Notes under the pieces: model-generated
Database searches by the model: none
Seen by the model: only the letters and a program-made list of their open reading frames with translations
Told to the model about the DNA's origin: nothing
From: Roseofilum capinflatum BLCC-M114
GTDB lineage: Bacteria > Cyanobacteriota > Cyanobacteriia > Cyanobacteriales > Desertifilaceae
Length of the DNA stretch: 64,000 bases
NCBI RefSeq assembly: GCF_030068505.1
Contig: NZ_JAQOSO010000004.1
Coordinates: 17,329 to 81,328 of the forward strand
Direction: 5' to 3'
Made by a program: the position numbers and the translations under genes
In this document: positions 46,158 through 54,860 of the stretch, piece by piece
How the letters are laid out: each line of letters opens with the position of its first letter
Position numbering within the stretch: the stretch's first letter is position 1

Positions 46158-47456
46158 GTGGCATATAACATTGGCTTGCTAGGCTTAGGAACCGTAGGAG
46201 CAGGAACGGTTGATATTTTACTGAACCCGGAAGGGCGGCATCCCCTCTTAGGTGACCTAAATCTCTATCGGGTTGGTGTGCGGGATCTGAATAAACCCAG
46301 AGCAGTGAAAGTGCCCGAAGACTTGCTCACCACCGATCTGCAAGCCATTGTCACGGATGAAGCGGTGGATATTGTCGTCGAATTAATCGGCGGCTTAGAA
46401 CCGGCGCGATCGCTCATTCTTCAGGCGATCGCCCATGGCAAGCATGTGGTGACTGCCAATAAAGCCGTGATTTCTCGGTATGGCGATGAAATTTATGATG
46501 CCGCAAATGCTGCGGGCGTTTACGTGATGGTAGAAGCGGCAGTAGGGGGCGGGATTCCGGTGATTAATCCCCTCAAACAAGCTTTGGGGGTGAACCGGAT
46601 TCAGTCGGTTATTGGTATCATTAACGGCACGACTAACTATATTTTGTCCCGGATGCAGCAGGAAGGCTCGGACTTTGGGGACGTTCTCGCCGATGCCCAG
46701 AGTTTAGGCTATGCAGAAGCCGATCCTACCGCAGATGTAGATGGCTTAGATGCAGCCGATAAGATTGCCATTTTAGCCGCTCTCGCCTTTGGCGGTCGAG
46801 TGAAACGGGAAGAAGTGTATTGTGAGGGTATTCGTTCCATCAGTGCAGCCGATATTAGCTATGCGGAAAAACTGGGATTTCGGATTAAACTGTTGGCGAT
46901 CGCCCATCGGGAAGCCTCCAGCGACGCAACCCAACCTCTGCAAATTCGCGTCCATCCCACCCTGGTTCCCCACACCCATCCCCTCGCCAGCATTAACGGT
47001 GTATTCAACGCCATCTTAGTCGAAGGTGACCCCATCGGCCCGGTGATGTTCTACGGCCAAGGAGCAGGAGCAGGGCCAACTGCCAGCGCCGTCACCTCCG
47101 ATATCATCAATATTGCCGCCATCCTCAAAACCGAAACTGAACCCATCCCCCATCCTCTCCTCAGTTGCACCCATCAAGACTATTGCACCCTCACCCCCCT
47201 AGAGGAACTCAACAGCCGGTTTTATATTCGCCTCATTGCCCAAGATCGTCCCAAAGTCATTGGTCATCTGGGGATGATTTTCGGCGATCATGGGGTGAGT
47301 GTAGAGTCTGTGGTGCAAATTGGATTCAGGGGAGAGTTAGCAGAGATTGTCATTGTTACCCATGAAACCCGTGAGGGAAATTTCAGACAAGCGTTAGCAC
47401 AAATCAAGGACTTAGAGGCGATCGACTCTGTACCGAGTGTCATTCGGGTGCTATGA
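46158..47456 (+). CDS. hom: homoserine dehydrogenase
   Basis: A 432-residue NAD(P)-dependent enzyme reducing aspartate semialdehyde to homoserine. Rossmann loop LLGLGTVGAGTVDIL (residues 7-21), VVTANKAVIS, GIINGTTNYILSRM, the catalytic region AEADPTADVDGLDAADK, and a C-terminal ACT domain (about 353-432, FYIRLIAQDRPKVIGHLGMI), which predicts threonine feedback. GTG start. thrC lies 1 kb away on the other strand. Confidence 0.96.
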   Translation: MAYNIGLLGLGTVGAGTVDILLNPEGRHPLLGDLNLYRVGVRDLNKPRAVKVPEDLLTTDLQAIVTDEAVDIVVELIGGLEPARSLILQAIAHGKHVVTANKAVISRYGDEIYDAANAAGVYVMVEAAVGGGIPVINPLKQALGVNRIQSVIGIINGTTNYILSRMQQEGSDFGDVLADAQSLGYAEADPTADVDGLDAADKIAILAALAFGGRVKREEVYCEGIRSISAADISYAEKLGFRIKLLAIAHREASSDATQPLQIRVHPTLVPHTHPLASINGVFNAILVEGDPIGPVMFYGQGAGAGPTASAVTSDIINIAAILKTETEPIPHPLLSCTHQDYCTLTPLEELNSRFYIRLIAQDRPKVIGHLGMIFGDHGVSVESVVQIGFRGELAEIVIVTHETREGNFRQALAQIKDLEAIDSVPSVIRVL

Positions 47457-47568
47457 ATTGATCATTGATCGGATCAAGTCCGGTTAATGTAATTGAAACC
47501 GTCCACTCGGTCGTAAATTCTGTCAATCCTCGATACAATTTTCATAGACCTGGTGACGAATAAGTGAA

Positions 47569-48330
47569 ATGACTGTAGAGAGCCAAACGCCAACCAAAGA
47601 TCCGACTGTAGACCCTCTGGATGAATTGCCCGATGATGTAGAAATGTCGTTGTTTGACCATTTGGAAGAGCTGCGGCAACGGTTTTTCTATGCCTTGATT
47701 GCGGTGGCGATCGCCGTTGTCGGCTGTTTTCTACTGGTCAAACCCATTGTGCAATTCCTGGAAATCCCCGCCGGAGATGTGAAGTTTTTACAACTGGCTC
47801 CGGGAGAATACTTTTTTGTTTCTCTGAAAGTAGCCGGTTATAGCGGTATCATTCTTGCCACTCCCGCGATTCTCTATCAAATCATCCAATTTGTTCTCCC
47901 CGGACTGACACGCAAAGAACGGCGCTTAGTGCTTCCCGTGGTGGTGGGATCGAGTGTCTTATTTCTCACCGGTTTGTTGTTTGCCCAAACCGTGTTAATT
48001 CCCGCAGCCCTGAACTTTTTTATCACCTATGGCGCAGAAGTGGTAGAACAAGCTTGGTCAATCGATCGCTATTTCGAGTTTGTGCTGCTGCTAATGTTTA
48101 GTACCGGTTTAGCCTTTCAAGTCCCCGTCATTCAAGTGCTGTTGAGCGTCTTAGGATTGGTTTCTTCCCAACAAATGCTGGCTGGATGGCGCTATATCGT
48201 CATGGGAGCTGTACTGCTGGGCGCTATCCTCACCCCCTCCACCGATCCAGTGACCCAAAGTTTACTCGCAGGAGCCGTTTTAGGTCTGTATTTTGGGGGT
48301 GTTGGGTTAGTTAAGGCGATCGGTCGGTAG
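47569..48330 (+). CDS. tatC: Sec-independent translocase TatC
   Basis: A 253-residue, six-helix membrane protein forming the twin-arginine signal receptor. Signature [20 protein letters not shown] (residues 27-46), [36 protein letters not shown] and [12 protein letters not shown]. Full length. Single gene; tatA/B elsewhere. Confidence 0.95.
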   Translation: MTVESQTPTKDPTVDPLDELPDDVEMSLFDHLEELRQRFFYALIAVAIAVVGCFLLVKPIVQFLEIPAGDVKFLQLAPGEYFFVSLKVAGYSGIILATPAILYQIIQFVLPGLTRKERRLVLPVVVGSSVLFLTGLLFAQTVLIPAALNFFITYGAEVVEQAWSIDRYFEFVLLLMFSTGLAFQVPVIQVLLSVLGLVSSQQMLAGWRYIVMGAVLLGAILTPSTDPVTQSLLAGAVLGLYFGGVGLVKAIGR

Positions 48331-48397
48331 AGCAAAAACAAGCCTGTTGAATATAGCTAATCTAAATGATCTCAGGGGAAGATAGAAAAGATGGCCT

Positions 48398-48496
48398 ATT
48401 CCCCATTCCCCATTCCCCATTCCCTATTCCCCATTCCCCATTCCCCATTCCCCATTCCCCATTCCCCATTCCCTATTCCCCATTCCCCATTCCCTA
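48398..48496. repeat. CCCCATT/CCCTATT heptamer array
   Basis: About 14 head-to-tail heptamers, mostly CCCCATT with a few CCCTATT variants, between tatC and the convergent thrC. Same STRR-like class as 19852-19912 in opposite orientation. Confidence 0.9.
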
Positions 48497-48500
48497 TTAT

Positions 48501-49616
48501 TTAACTCAATCCCATGGCAGCAGCCACTGATTTCAGATCGGCCTCGATGCCTTGATGACAGGGATTTTTGCTGTGATTAATCGCCGTATCGGGGTCTTTC
48601 AAACCATTACCCGTGAGGACACAAACGATTTTAGCGCCTTCGGGTACTTGGTCTTTCACTTTCAATAACCCAGCCACCGACGATGCAGAAGCCGGTTCAC
48701 AGAAAATCCCCTCTTCAGCAGCCAAGAGGCGATAGGCATCGAGAATTTCTTCATCGGTAACCGCTTGGAATTGCCCACCACTAGCTTCTTGGGCTGCGAG
48801 GGCTTGTTTCCAACTAGCGGGGTTACCAATACGGATAGCCGTGGCGAGGGTTTCCGGGTGTTCAATGGGATGGCCGGCAAGAATGGGTGCTGCTCCAGCC
48901 GCTTGGAAGCCCATCATTTTCGGCAGTTGGCTACATTTTTTTTCTTGATGATATTCACAAAACCCCATCCAATAGGCAGTAATATTACCCGCATTACCCA
49001 CAGGAATACAGAGCCAGTCGGGGGCATCCCCTAATGCATCCACCACTTCAAAGGCTGCGGTTTTTTGTCCTTGGAGGCGATAGGGGTTGACCGAGTTGAC
49101 TAACGTCACCGGATACTGTTCGGAAGCTTGGCGAACAATTGCCAAGGCTTGGTCAAAGTTACCCTTAATTGCCAGCACTTCTGCGCCATAAAGCAGGGCT
49201 TGAGCCAGTTTACCGAGAGCCACATACCCATCGGGAATAATAACAAATGCCTTTAAGCCTGCCCGTTTCGCATAGGCTGCGGCGGCTGCTGAGGTGTTGC
49301 CGGTACTGGCACAAATTACCGCCTTCGAGCCTTCTTCTTTGGCTTTCGAGACTGCCATCGTCATTCCCCGGTCTTTGAAGCTTCCTGTGGGGTTTAAGCC
49401 ATCATATTTAACCCAGACCTGAACCTGTTTCCCAATCTGAGCGGCGATCGCCGGTACAGGAATCAGGGGCGTGTTACCTTCTAAAAGGGTGACCACAGGA
49501 GTGTTTTCTGTTACGGGAAGGTAGGCACGGTAGGTTTCAATTAACCCTTTCCAAATACTGCGTGCGGACGAGTTTGGATGGGTTTGGCCGATCTGGGTTG
49601 ATAAAATGGCAGTCAC
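48501..49616 (-). CDS. thrC: threonine synthase
   Basis: A 371-residue PLP enzyme converting O-phosphohomoserine to threonine. PLP-lysine in [15 protein letters not shown] (Lys81), [29 protein letters not shown] (phosphate-binding loop) and [16 protein letters not shown]. Short bacterial type I form. Functionally paired with hom. Confidence 0.96.
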   Translation of the reverse strand: MTAILSTQIGQTHPNSSARSIWKGLIETYRAYLPVTENTPVVTLLEGNTPLIPVPAIAAQIGKQVQVWVKYDGLNPTGSFKDRGMTMAVSKAKEEGSKAVICASTGNTSAAAAAYAKRAGLKAFVIIPDGYVALGKLAQALLYGAEVLAIKGNFDQALAIVRQASEQYPVTLVNSVNPYRLQGQKTAAFEVVDALGDAPDWLCIPVGNAGNITAYWMGFCEYHQEKKCSQLPKMMGFQAAGAAPILAGHPIEHPETLATAIRIGNPASWKQALAAQEASGGQFQAVTDEEILDAYRLLAAEEGIFCEPASASSVAGLLKVKDQVPEGAKIVCVLTGNGLKDPDTAINHSKNPCHQGIEADLKSVAAAMGLS

Positions 49617-49800
49617 GTTCGCTTGGTTAATCCAAATGAAGGTTAAGAGATATCTCTCTCTAGTTTAATCCATTGGTTCCGTTTAGGAAAACCATTGGCG
49701 ATCGCGGACAGGAGATGAGGTAACATGGAGAGGCGATCGTAACCCATGACCATCAATCCCCATTCAAATACAGCACAAAGCGCTATATCCCGGCGTTCCC

Positions 49801-50757
49801 CTATTTCCCATTTGCCCATTCTCCCTGCAACGGTTCTACATCATGAAAATGGGTATAATCAATACAGCGTGTACCCTTCTTATTCGTGGACACCACATTC
49901 ACAAACGCCACATTACATCGGATATCTTCTGGATGATACCAATAACGAGAATGGATGGTTTGGGAGACCGTTTCATCTAATCCTGTGAGGGAAACAATCA
50001 CTTCGGGTTGCCACTGCTGAATCTGCTCTGGACTAAAGCCATAATGGTAAAATGGACTCTGTTCATCAATGGGATGCATAATCATCCAACTCAGAACCAA
50101 GAACGAATTGTGCGATCGCACCAAATTAAGATCTACAATCGGCCGCAAACTATGACCTTCTGGTGTAATTTCATTGGGCAATACCACACTCACGCGAACC
50201 TGTGCTTCCACAATCCAATGGTTCCGTTGATTCGCCATCCGAAACATTAAAGTCGGAACCCCATTATAAGGGGCGATCGCTGCAACTTCACTAAACACAA
50301 CCCGTGCCGTTGGTTTAGAAAACCGAGCAAACAATAATCCCGTAGCTACCGCAAACCCCAATAAGCCAAATAGACTCTCAAACGTAACAATGATATGAGT
50401 ATATAGGGTAGTCGGATAGAACGCACCATAACCAATAGTGGTCAGAGTTTGTACACTAAAGAAAAAGGCATCAGCAAAAGAACCGGGTTGGGCATTCGCC
50501 ATACCATTTCCTCCGACTAAATAGGCCAAAGCAAAGAATACATTGGTCATTAAATAGAAAACAAAAATCAACCCAAAAAATTTCCACCACTCCATGGAGA
50601 GTAACCCATGATATAAATCACTCCAACGGGGAGAACGTTCTATGAGTTGAACAAAGTTAACTTTGCCTGTTTTTTTTCGCAATTGCTTTAAAATGCGTTT
50701 TTTCTGGGGTTTATCGATCATGGGTTTGAGTAGGGGTAGCGCTTTAGGTGGCTTCAA
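49801..50757 (-). CDS. bacterial inward-rectifier potassium channel (KirBac-type)
   Basis: A 318-residue channel subunit: cytoplasmic slide helix, two membrane helices (about residues 60-82 and 122-144) around the selectivity filter TTIGYG (106-111), and a C-terminal beta-sandwich regulatory domain ([58 protein letters not shown]). Overlaps the 3' end of prfB by 14 bases, so it is probably co-translated with it. ATG at 50721 is an alternative start. Confidence 0.92.
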   Translation of the reverse strand: MKPPKALPLLKPMIDKPQKKRILKQLRKKTGKVNFVQLIERSPRWSDLYHGLLSMEWWKFFGLIFVFYLMTNVFFALAYLVGGNGMANAQPGSFADAFFFSVQTLTTIGYGAFYPTTLYTHIIVTFESLFGLLGFAVATGLLFARFSKPTARVVFSEVAAIAPYNGVPTLMFRMANQRNHWIVEAQVRVSVVLPNEITPEGHSLRPIVDLNLVRSHNSFLVLSWMIMHPIDEQSPFYHYGFSPEQIQQWQPEVIVSLTGLDETVSQTIHSRYWYHPEDIRCNVAFVNVVSTNKKGTRCIDYTHFHDVEPLQGEWANGK

Positions 50758-51860
50758 TCAGTTGGTTTTCCTGGCGCAAATAGGCTTCGATAAACTCCAT
50801 CAGATCACCATTCATCACATCAGTAATGGCAGTGGTTTCTACGTTGGTACGCAGATCTTTGACCATTTGATAGGGATGGAAAACGTAGTTGCGGATTTGA
50901 TTTCCCCAAGCGGCTTCGACCATATCGCCGCGAATGTCGGCAATTTCCTGGGCCCGTTGTTCTTGGGCAATCACCAGTAATTTGGCTTTGAGCAGAGCTA
51001 GGGCTTTTTCTTTGTTTTGAAGTTGCGATCGCTCTTGAGTACAGCGTACCGCTAAACCGGTGGGTAAGTGAGCGATCCGAACGGCTGTTTCCACCTTGTT
51101 CACATTTTGACCGCCTTTTCCCCCAGAGCGAGAGGTGGTAATTTCCAGGTCTTTGTCCGGGATATCCAGTTGTACCTCTTCATTCAAAATCGGCATCACT
51201 TCCACCCCAGCAAAACTGGTTTGCCGTTTCCCATTGGCATTAAACGGCGAAATTCTCACTAACCGATGGGTTCCTTTTTCTGCTTTCAGATACCCGTAGG
51301 CGTAGCGCCCATCAATTTCTAGGGTAGCGGATTTAATCCCCGCTTCATCCCCTTCTGAAATCTCAGTCAGATGCACTTTATACCCTTGGGCCTTTCCCCA
51401 GCGCTCATACATCCGTAGCAGCATGTCTGCCCAGTCTTGAGCGTCGGTTCCCCCTGCTCCCGCATTGATGGTTAGCACCGCTCCACTTTTATCGTAGGTT
51501 CCCGATAACAGTTGTTGCAGTTCCCATTGATCGAGATCGTGACTTAAATGGGAAACATGAGATTGGGCCTCTTGGAGGAGTGATTCATCGGCTTCTAACT
51601 CTAACAACTCCAAGATGGCCCTCGCCTCTTCTAATGTGCCTTGCCAGTCCTGAAACTGTTGCAGAGAGGATTTGAGGTCGTTTAGCTCTTGCAAGGTTTG
51701 CCCGGCTTGGGCTTGATCATCCCAGAATTCCGGCTGAGAGGCGACTTGTTCCAGGTCTTGGATTTTGGCGTTGAGGATGGGTAGCTCAAAGATAGTCCTG
51801 AGTTTTACCCAGGCGATCGCACAACAAGTCTACTTCACGTTTGAGCGTTAGCGTATCCAT
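50744..51860 (-). CDS. prfB: peptide chain release factor 2, programmed +1 frameshift
   Basis: RF2 ends translation at UGA and UAA. Reading from ATG at 51860, the first frame gives [20 protein letters not shown] plus QDYL and stops at TGA (51788-51786) in the context TATCTTTGAG. A +1 shift at CTT (skipping T51788) continues GAG-CTA as [21 protein letters not shown] and runs to 50744, giving 371 residues. CTT-TGA with an upstream CAGGA Shine-Dalgarno-like stretch is the classic prfB autoregulatory frameshift. The catalytic GGQ lies at about residue 250 ([15 protein letters not shown]), and SPF at about 175 is the anticodon-like motif region. Annotating from the ATG at 51694 loses 55 residues. 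Confidence 0.95.
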
Positions 51861-51945
51861 AAGGTTTTGATTCAGTCTAAATTCTTTGCGCGTTTATTTA
51901 TATATCATAAACTGTAACTAGCCCATCTCTAGAATAGGAGAGGTC

Positions 51946-52563
51946 ATGGTACAAACTTCCCCCCAACCCGAAACCCTGTTACTGGAGTTACCCAGAACCC
52001 TAAAGCTCCATGTCACCCAAGAACAGTTTGAAGCTCTCGCTGCCAGCAATCGAGATTTACCACTAGAAAGAACCGCAAAAGGAGAGTTAATCGTGAATCC
52101 ACCGACAGGTTGGGAAAGTGGCAAACGAAATAGCCGGATCACTGGACAATTGGATCGCTGGGACGAAGACAATGAAAACTTGGGGCAAGCTTTTGATTCT
52201 TCCACGGCTTTCATTTTACCCAACGGTGCAAATCGCGCCCCCGATGCCTCTTGGATAAGTCAAGAGCGTTGGGATGCTCTCACAGAGGAACAAAAGGGAA
52301 CATTTGCCAACATTTGCCCGGATTTTGTAGTGGAATTGCGCTCTGTTTCCGATACTCTGAAGTCCCTGCAAGAGAAGATGCAGGAGTATATGGACAATGG
52401 CGCTAAGTTGGGTTGGTTAATCGATCCTAAAAATCGAACGGTGGAAGTTTATCGGGTGGGTTTAGAAGTCGAAGTTTTGTCTGATCCCACAGAGTTATCG
52501 GGTGAGGAAGTTTTACCCGGTTTTGTCTTGAATTTGCGTCGAGTTTGGGGGGAGAACAGTTAA
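51946..52563 (+). CDS. Uma2 family protein, tandem copy 1
   Basis: A 205-residue Uma2 protein of the short type: HVTQEQFEALAASNRDLPLE, LIVNPPTGWESGKRNSRITG, APDASWISQERWDAL and the acidic strand PDFVVELRSVSDTL. Nearly identical to the next gene; only the first few residues and the last third differ. AGGAGAGGTC precedes the ATG. Confidence 0.9.
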   Translation: MVQTSPQPETLLLELPRTLKLHVTQEQFEALAASNRDLPLERTAKGELIVNPPTGWESGKRNSRITGQLDRWDEDNENLGQAFDSSTAFILPNGANRAPDASWISQERWDALTEEQKGTFANICPDFVVELRSVSDTLKSLQEKMQEYMDNGAKLGWLIDPKNRTVEVYRVGLEVEVLSDPTELSGEEVLPGFVLNLRRVWGENS

Positions 52564-52601
52564 ACTATAACTAGCCAATCTCTACAATCCCAGAGGTCAA
52601 C

Positions 52602-53219
52602 ATGGTACAAACTCCGACTAAACCCGAAACCCTGTTACTGGAGTTACCCAGAACCCTAAAGCTCCATGTCACCCAAGAACAGTTTGAAGCTCTCGCTGCC
52701 AGCAATCGAGATTTACCACTAGAAAGAACCGCAAAAGGAGAGTTAATCGTGAATCCACCGACAGGTTGGGAAAGTGGCAAACGAAATAGCCGGATCACTG
52801 GACAATTGGATCGCTGGGACGAAGACAATGAAAACTTGGGGCAAGCTTTTGATTCTTCCACGGCTTTCATTTTACCCAACGGTGCAAATCGCGCCCCCGA
52901 TGCCTCTTGGATAAGTCAAGAGCGTTGGGATGCTCTCACAGAGGAACAAAAGGGAACATTTGCCAACATTTGCCCGGATTTTGTAGTGGAATTGCGCTCT
53001 GTTTCCGATACTCTGAAGTCCCTGCAAGAAAAAATGCAGGAGTATATGGAGAATGGAGCCAAGTTGGGTTGGTTAATCGATCCTAAAAATCGAACAGTGG
53101 AAGTTTATCGAGTGGGTTTAGAAGTCGAAGTTTTGTCTGATCCCACGGAGGTATCCGGTGAGAATGTTTTGCCCGATTTTGTGTTGAATTTGCGTCGAGT
53201 TTGGGGGGAGAACAGTTAA
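52602..53219 (+). CDS. Uma2 family protein, tandem copy 2
   Basis: 205 residues, tandem duplicate of the previous gene (period 656 bases). Differences are limited to residues 5-7 (PTK for SPQ) and a few after about residue 145 (EYMENG for EYMDNG, TEVSGENVLPDF for TELSGEEVLPGF). The long identical centre suggests recent duplication or gene conversion. Confidence 0.9.
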   Translation: MVQTPTKPETLLLELPRTLKLHVTQEQFEALAASNRDLPLERTAKGELIVNPPTGWESGKRNSRITGQLDRWDEDNENLGQAFDSSTAFILPNGANRAPDASWISQERWDALTEEQKGTFANICPDFVVELRSVSDTLKSLQEKMQEYMENGAKLGWLIDPKNRTVEVYRVGLEVEVLSDPTEVSGENVLPDFVLNLRRVWGENS

Positions 53220-53283
53220 AAATAAAAAATGGGTCTGGGTTGTTGATTTAATTAAGATTGATACAATCATGATTGGTCTATTA

Positions 53284-53352
53284 TAGGGGCGGGTTCACCA
53301 ATCTTTAGGAGACAAACGATCGATTTTCAAAACCCGCCCCTACCCCATCGAT
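53284..53352. repeat. GGGGCGGGTT / AACCCGCCCC palindrome
   Basis: Perfect 12-bp inverted ends TAGGGGCGGGTT / AACCCGCCCCTA around a 45-base core. A related AGGGCGGG / CCCGCCCT hairpin is at 61998-62047. Confidence 0.75.
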
Positions 53353-53377
53353 AACTGGACTCGATCTTGACTCATTG

Positions 53378-53725
53378 TTAAGCTATCGCAAATCCAGTAT
53401 AGGGACGAATCGAGGGTTCTTTGTATCCCAAGACAATTTTATCTTGGGGAATTCCCGCCTCCATTAAATCGAGGGCAATACCGTATTCTGTACCATCGAG
53501 TTGAATCCAAATTTTACCATTGATAATCTGAATATCCATCAAACAGCCATGGATACGAGAACCATTCTTGTTCCAGCCATCGGACATGACAACATAATGG
53601 TCTTGAGTGGTGTCAAATACGGTTTTATTTTGAAGTTCTAAGATATCAGGATTAGCATATTGACGAGTGGTAAATTCCGACAACAGTGTTTTGATGACCG
53701 TCCGATATTGCTCTAGCTCATCCAT
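53378..53725 (-). CDS. xisI: XisI protein
   Basis: A 115-residue XisI: YRTVIKTLLSEFTTRQYANP, DTTQDHYVVMSDGWNKNGSR, HGCLMDIQIINGKIWIQLDG and LVLGYKEPSIRPYTGFAIA. XisI and XisH are named for control of fdxN-element excision in Anabaena, but they are far more widespread than that element. The start overlaps the xisH stop by 13 bases. Not evidence of a nearby fdxN element. Confidence 0.92.
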   Translation of the reverse strand: MDELEQYRTVIKTLLSEFTTRQYANPDILELQNKTVFDTTQDHYVVMSDGWNKNGSRIHGCLMDIQIINGKIWIQLDGTEYGIALDLMEAGIPQDKIVLGYKEPSIRPYTGFAIA

Positions 53726-54135
53726 GACACAATCACCTCCTGCTCTGAGTTAAAAACAAGTAGCTTAAACCGACGATTTTCTAGGAGAACTTTACCAATC
53801 GACATCGAATCTTCAAAGAGATCGCTAAACACAACATCTCGGATCGCTAAGAAAAGTTCTCGTTCTGGTTCAATTTTAACCAGTAAATCCTGGTAAAGGA
53901 TAAATTGACCTAGAGCATTTTTCAGATCTTGAATATCGGATAATCCCACAAAGCTTTTGACTTCAATGGCGATGCGGCGATCGCCTTTTTCTGCTCCGAG
54001 AAATTTCTCGGCTCCTAAATCAACAAATAAGTCTTTTTTTCCCCAGCGCATAGGATAAGGATCATGGGTGATTTTCCAGCCATCTTTAACCAATGCTTGT
54101 TTGCAGTTGTCGTGATCAAGATCTTTGGCAGGCAT
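53713..54135 (-). CDS. xisH: XisH protein
   Basis: A 140-residue XisH with a PD-(D/E)XK-like core: KDGWKITHDPYPMRWGKKDL, FVDLGAEK, then the catalytic-like RRIAIEVKSFVG (E-x-K) and LGQFILYQDLLVKIEPEREL. The start at 54135 (MPAKDLDH) is family-like; longer frames run into the neighbouring toxin-antitoxin promoter. Probably a small nuclease-like system with xisI. Confidence 0.92.
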   Translation of the reverse strand: MPAKDLDHDNCKQALVKDGWKITHDPYPMRWGKKDLFVDLGAEKFLGAEKGDRRIAIEVKSFVGLSDIQDLKNALGQFILYQDLLVKIEPERELFLAIRDVVFSDLFEDSMSIGKVLLENRRFKLLVFNSEQEVIVSWMS

Positions 54136-54198
54136 AGTGAAGTTATTCTCGCTGAACTCTATGATAATATAAAAGACCCGAATTTTTCCAGAAAGAAG

Positions 54199-54414
54199 AT
54201 GGCTACCTATCAAGAGATTTGCCGCCAAGTCCAGACTCTGACTCCAGATGAGCAACTTCGCTTGTTAGAAGAGTTAGCTGGAATGGTACGTCAGCGTATG
54301 CTTATCCAACCTAAGCGTAACATTATGGACTTAGAAGGATTGGGGAAAGACATTTGGCATGGACTTGATGCTCAAGAGTATGTTAATCAGGAACGGGATT
54401 CATGGAATGGCTGA
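54199..54414 (+). CDS. antitoxin of a PIN toxin-antitoxin pair
   Basis: A 71-residue protein starting MATYQEICRQVQTLTPDEQL with the helical N-terminus of the small antitoxins that precede PIN genes; the tail (KRNIMDLEGLGKDIWHGLDA) would wrap the toxin. Overlaps the toxin ATG by 13 bases. Divergent from xisH, 63 bases apart. Confidence 0.8.
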   Translation: MATYQEICRQVQTLTPDEQLRLLEELAGMVRQRMLIQPKRNIMDLEGLGKDIWHGLDAQEYVNQERDSWNG

Positions 54415-54848
54415 GACAACTACAAGGTCAAGTTGTTGGCTTAGATACAGCACCACTGATTTATTTTATTGAACAAAATGAAACTTATTTGGAGTTGGTT
54501 CGTGCGTTTTTTCATGCCATGAGTCAAGGTGAGTTTCAAGTCGTCACGTCTACATTAACCTTGACAGAAGTTTTGGTTCATCCACTACGGCTAGGTAATG
54601 TGGAACTGGCTCAACATTATCGTGATATTATTATGAATCAAGAGCATCTAACACCCGTGCCGGTTTCACCTGAAATTGCTGAATTAGCTGCCCAATTAAG
54701 AGCCACACAAAACTTACGAACTCCAGATGCGATCCAAATTGCATCTGCTCTGCACAGAAATGCGACTTTTTTCTTCACCAATGATGCACGTTTAGCAAGG
54801 GTTCCAGGGTTAGACGTTTTGGTTTTGGACACCCTTGAGAGGAATTGA
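54402..54848 (+). CDS. PIN-domain (VapC-like) toxin
   Basis: A 148-residue predicted ribonuclease. PIN acidic residues: VGLDTAPLIYFIEQNE (Asp15), TLTLTEVLVHPLR (Glu56), LRTPDAIQIASALHRN (Asp109) and FFTNDARLARV (Asp127). All four acidic positions are present, so it should be active. Convergent with the CHAT-STAND gene. Confidence 0.88.
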   Translation: MEWLRQLQGQVVGLDTAPLIYFIEQNETYLELVRAFFHAMSQGEFQVVTSTLTLTEVLVHPLRLGNVELAQHYRDIIMNQEHLTPVPVSPEIAELAAQLRATQNLRTPDAIQIASALHRNATFFFTNDARLARVPGLDVLVLDTLERN

Positions 54849-54860
54849 ACCTGAGTCAAG

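Noticed and set aside
48398..48496. CRISPR-like regular repeats
   Set aside because: Units are 7 bases with no spacers, and no cas genes are near; these are simple heptamer arrays.
50744..51694. prfB as a gene damaged by a frameshift
   Set aside because: The break is exactly at a CTT-TGA context with a Shine-Dalgarno-like stretch upstream, the known programmed site, so it is regulation rather than a mutation.
53378..54135. xisHI as evidence for an fdxN-type excision element
   Set aside because: No xisF-like recombinase or nif genes in the window, and xisHI are widespread without that element.
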